Shown in pieces: positions 5,394 to 6,030 of a stretch of DNA of 6,030 bases. The first letter of the stretch is position 1, and each line of letters begins with the position of its first letter. Origin of the DNA: Candidatus Woesearchaeota archaeon. Its GTDB lineage: Archaea > Nanobdellota > Nanobdellia > CSSed11-243R1. The stretch lies in assembly GCA_007133845.1 (NCBI GenBank), contig SLLY01000008.1, positions 1-6,030 on the forward strand, in the 5' to 3' direction. The notes beneath the pieces are model-generated. The model searched no databases, was not told the DNA's origin, and saw nothing but the letters and a program-made list of their open reading frames with translations. A program made the translations under genes and the position numbers.

Positions 5394-6030
5394 ATGATTG
5401 GTATTAAACAACCATTTATTTTAGTAGAGCTTTTGTATGCCGCAATTATCTTTATATTTTGTTTTACAATATATATTAAAACAGATAAAATACATAAATT
5501 AACAGAACACAAAGGTGTTAAATATTTTAGAACTTCATTTATTTATTTTGGATTAGCATATGTTTCCAGATTTTTAGTTTTTTTAGGAGTATTATCTTTT
5601 AGATTTTTAAATAATGGTTTTTCTTTTAGAATGATGTATCCAGTTTCTTTGACTATAATGGCGTATTTTAGTACAATGGCAATTCTATTCATTTTCTATA
5701 GTTTGTATTGGAAAAATATGGAAGAAACTAACTTTTTGATGATTTCTAATGCTTTCGCTTTTTTAATTTCTTTGTTTTGCTTCGTTACTAGAACACATAA
5801 CATACTTTTCATTATTCAAATTTTATTAGTCTCTGTTTTGTTAGTTTTATTATTCTTAAAAAGAAAGAAGAAAATGTTTTCTAAAATAAGTGTATTATAT
5901 ATTCTTATTTTTATATTTTGGATATTAAATCTTATAATACTAGATAAAAAATATACAAATCAATATAGCTGGATTTTGATACCACAAACATTTTCTGTAT
6001 TAATTTTTGTAATAATATTTTATAAATTGA
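5394..6030 (+). CDS. Seven-helix integral membrane protein, 3' end beyond the window (at least 212 aa)
   Basis: The frame is open from the ATG at 5394 to the window edge, 212 codons with no stop. The product is very hydrophobic, with seven predicted membrane helices at about residues 7-28, 47-67, 83-105, 113-132, 136-155, 163-183 and 192-210. Positive loops after helix 1 (KTDKIHKLTEHKGVKYFR) and after helix 5 (KRKKK, 156-160) would be cytoplasmic, placing the N-terminus outside and the C-terminus inside. A distinctive stretch opens helix 2, YFRTSFIYFGLAYVSRF (44-60). I recognise no enzyme or transporter family. A cytoplasmic domain may follow beyond the edge, as in many 7-helix sensors, but this cannot be seen. 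No Shine-Dalgarno precedes the ATG; a TATA element about 24 bp upstream suggests a leaderless mRNA. It is divergent from the secreted-protein gene. Confidence 0.75.
   Translation, partial: MIGIKQPFILVELLYAAIIFIFCFTIYIKTDKIHKLTEHKGVKYFRTSFIYFGLAYVSRFLVFLGVLSFRFLNNGFSFRMMYPVSLTIMAYFSTMAILFIFYSLYWKNMEETNFLMISNAFAFLISLFCFVTRTHNILFIIQILLVSVLLVLLFLKRKKKMFSKISVLYILIFIFWILNLIILDKKYTNQYSWILIPQTFSVLIFVIIFYKL

Noticed and set aside
1..6030. CRISPR array, tRNA, rRNA, insertion sequence or phage genes
   Set aside because: No regularly spaced repeats, cloverleaf-like GC-rich segments, transposase motifs or terminal inverted repeats were found. The GC-richer RNA genes expected in such an AT-rich genome would stand out.

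Overview
This AT-rich window is best read as archaeal DNA. Genes are preceded either by Shine-Dalgarno sites matching the archaeal 16S tail (AGGAGGTGA, GGTGAT) or by TATA elements about 25 bp from a leaderless ATG, and T-tracts stand where terminators are expected. The adenylyltransferase is of the archaeal NadM type. Small lysine-rich proteins, tight packing and a tiny secreted protein suggest a DPANN-like lineage (Woesearchaeota/Pacearchaeota-type). That placement is inference; no rRNA or ribosomal protein is present to fix it.

Layout. At the left edge (2-181, + strand) is the probable 3' end of a membrane protein gene, converging on and overlapping the first complete gene. Next, all on the minus strand and so read from right to left, comes an NAD(P) island: pncB (nicotinate phosphoribosyltransferase), pncA (nicotinamidase), nadM fused to a Nudix domain, a divergent NAD kinase, then an NrtR-type Nudix/winged-helix regulator with its own promoter. 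pncB-pncA share an ATGA overlap and nadM-nadK overlap by 14 bp, so these pairs look translationally coupled. To the right is a small secreted protein gene (minus), and divergent from it a seven-helix membrane protein (plus) that leaves the window at its 3' end.

Pathway. PncA deamidates nicotinamide, PncB makes nicotinate mononucleotide, NadM adenylates it (or NMN), and NadK makes NADP. The NAD synthetase (NadE) needed to amidate the deamido product is not in the window. The Nudix domain on NadM may recycle ADP-ribose, although its Nudix box lacks one usual glutamate.

Main finding. A 27-bp imperfect palindrome (4803-4829) sits between the TATA box and the expected start of pncB transcription. 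A clearly related element (874-898) covers the promoter and start of the NrtR-like gene itself. The two share TA(C/G)TTAGTGT-N7-ACAAT. Together they suggest a small self-regulated NAD regulon in an archaeon, using a repressor family known mainly from bacteria.
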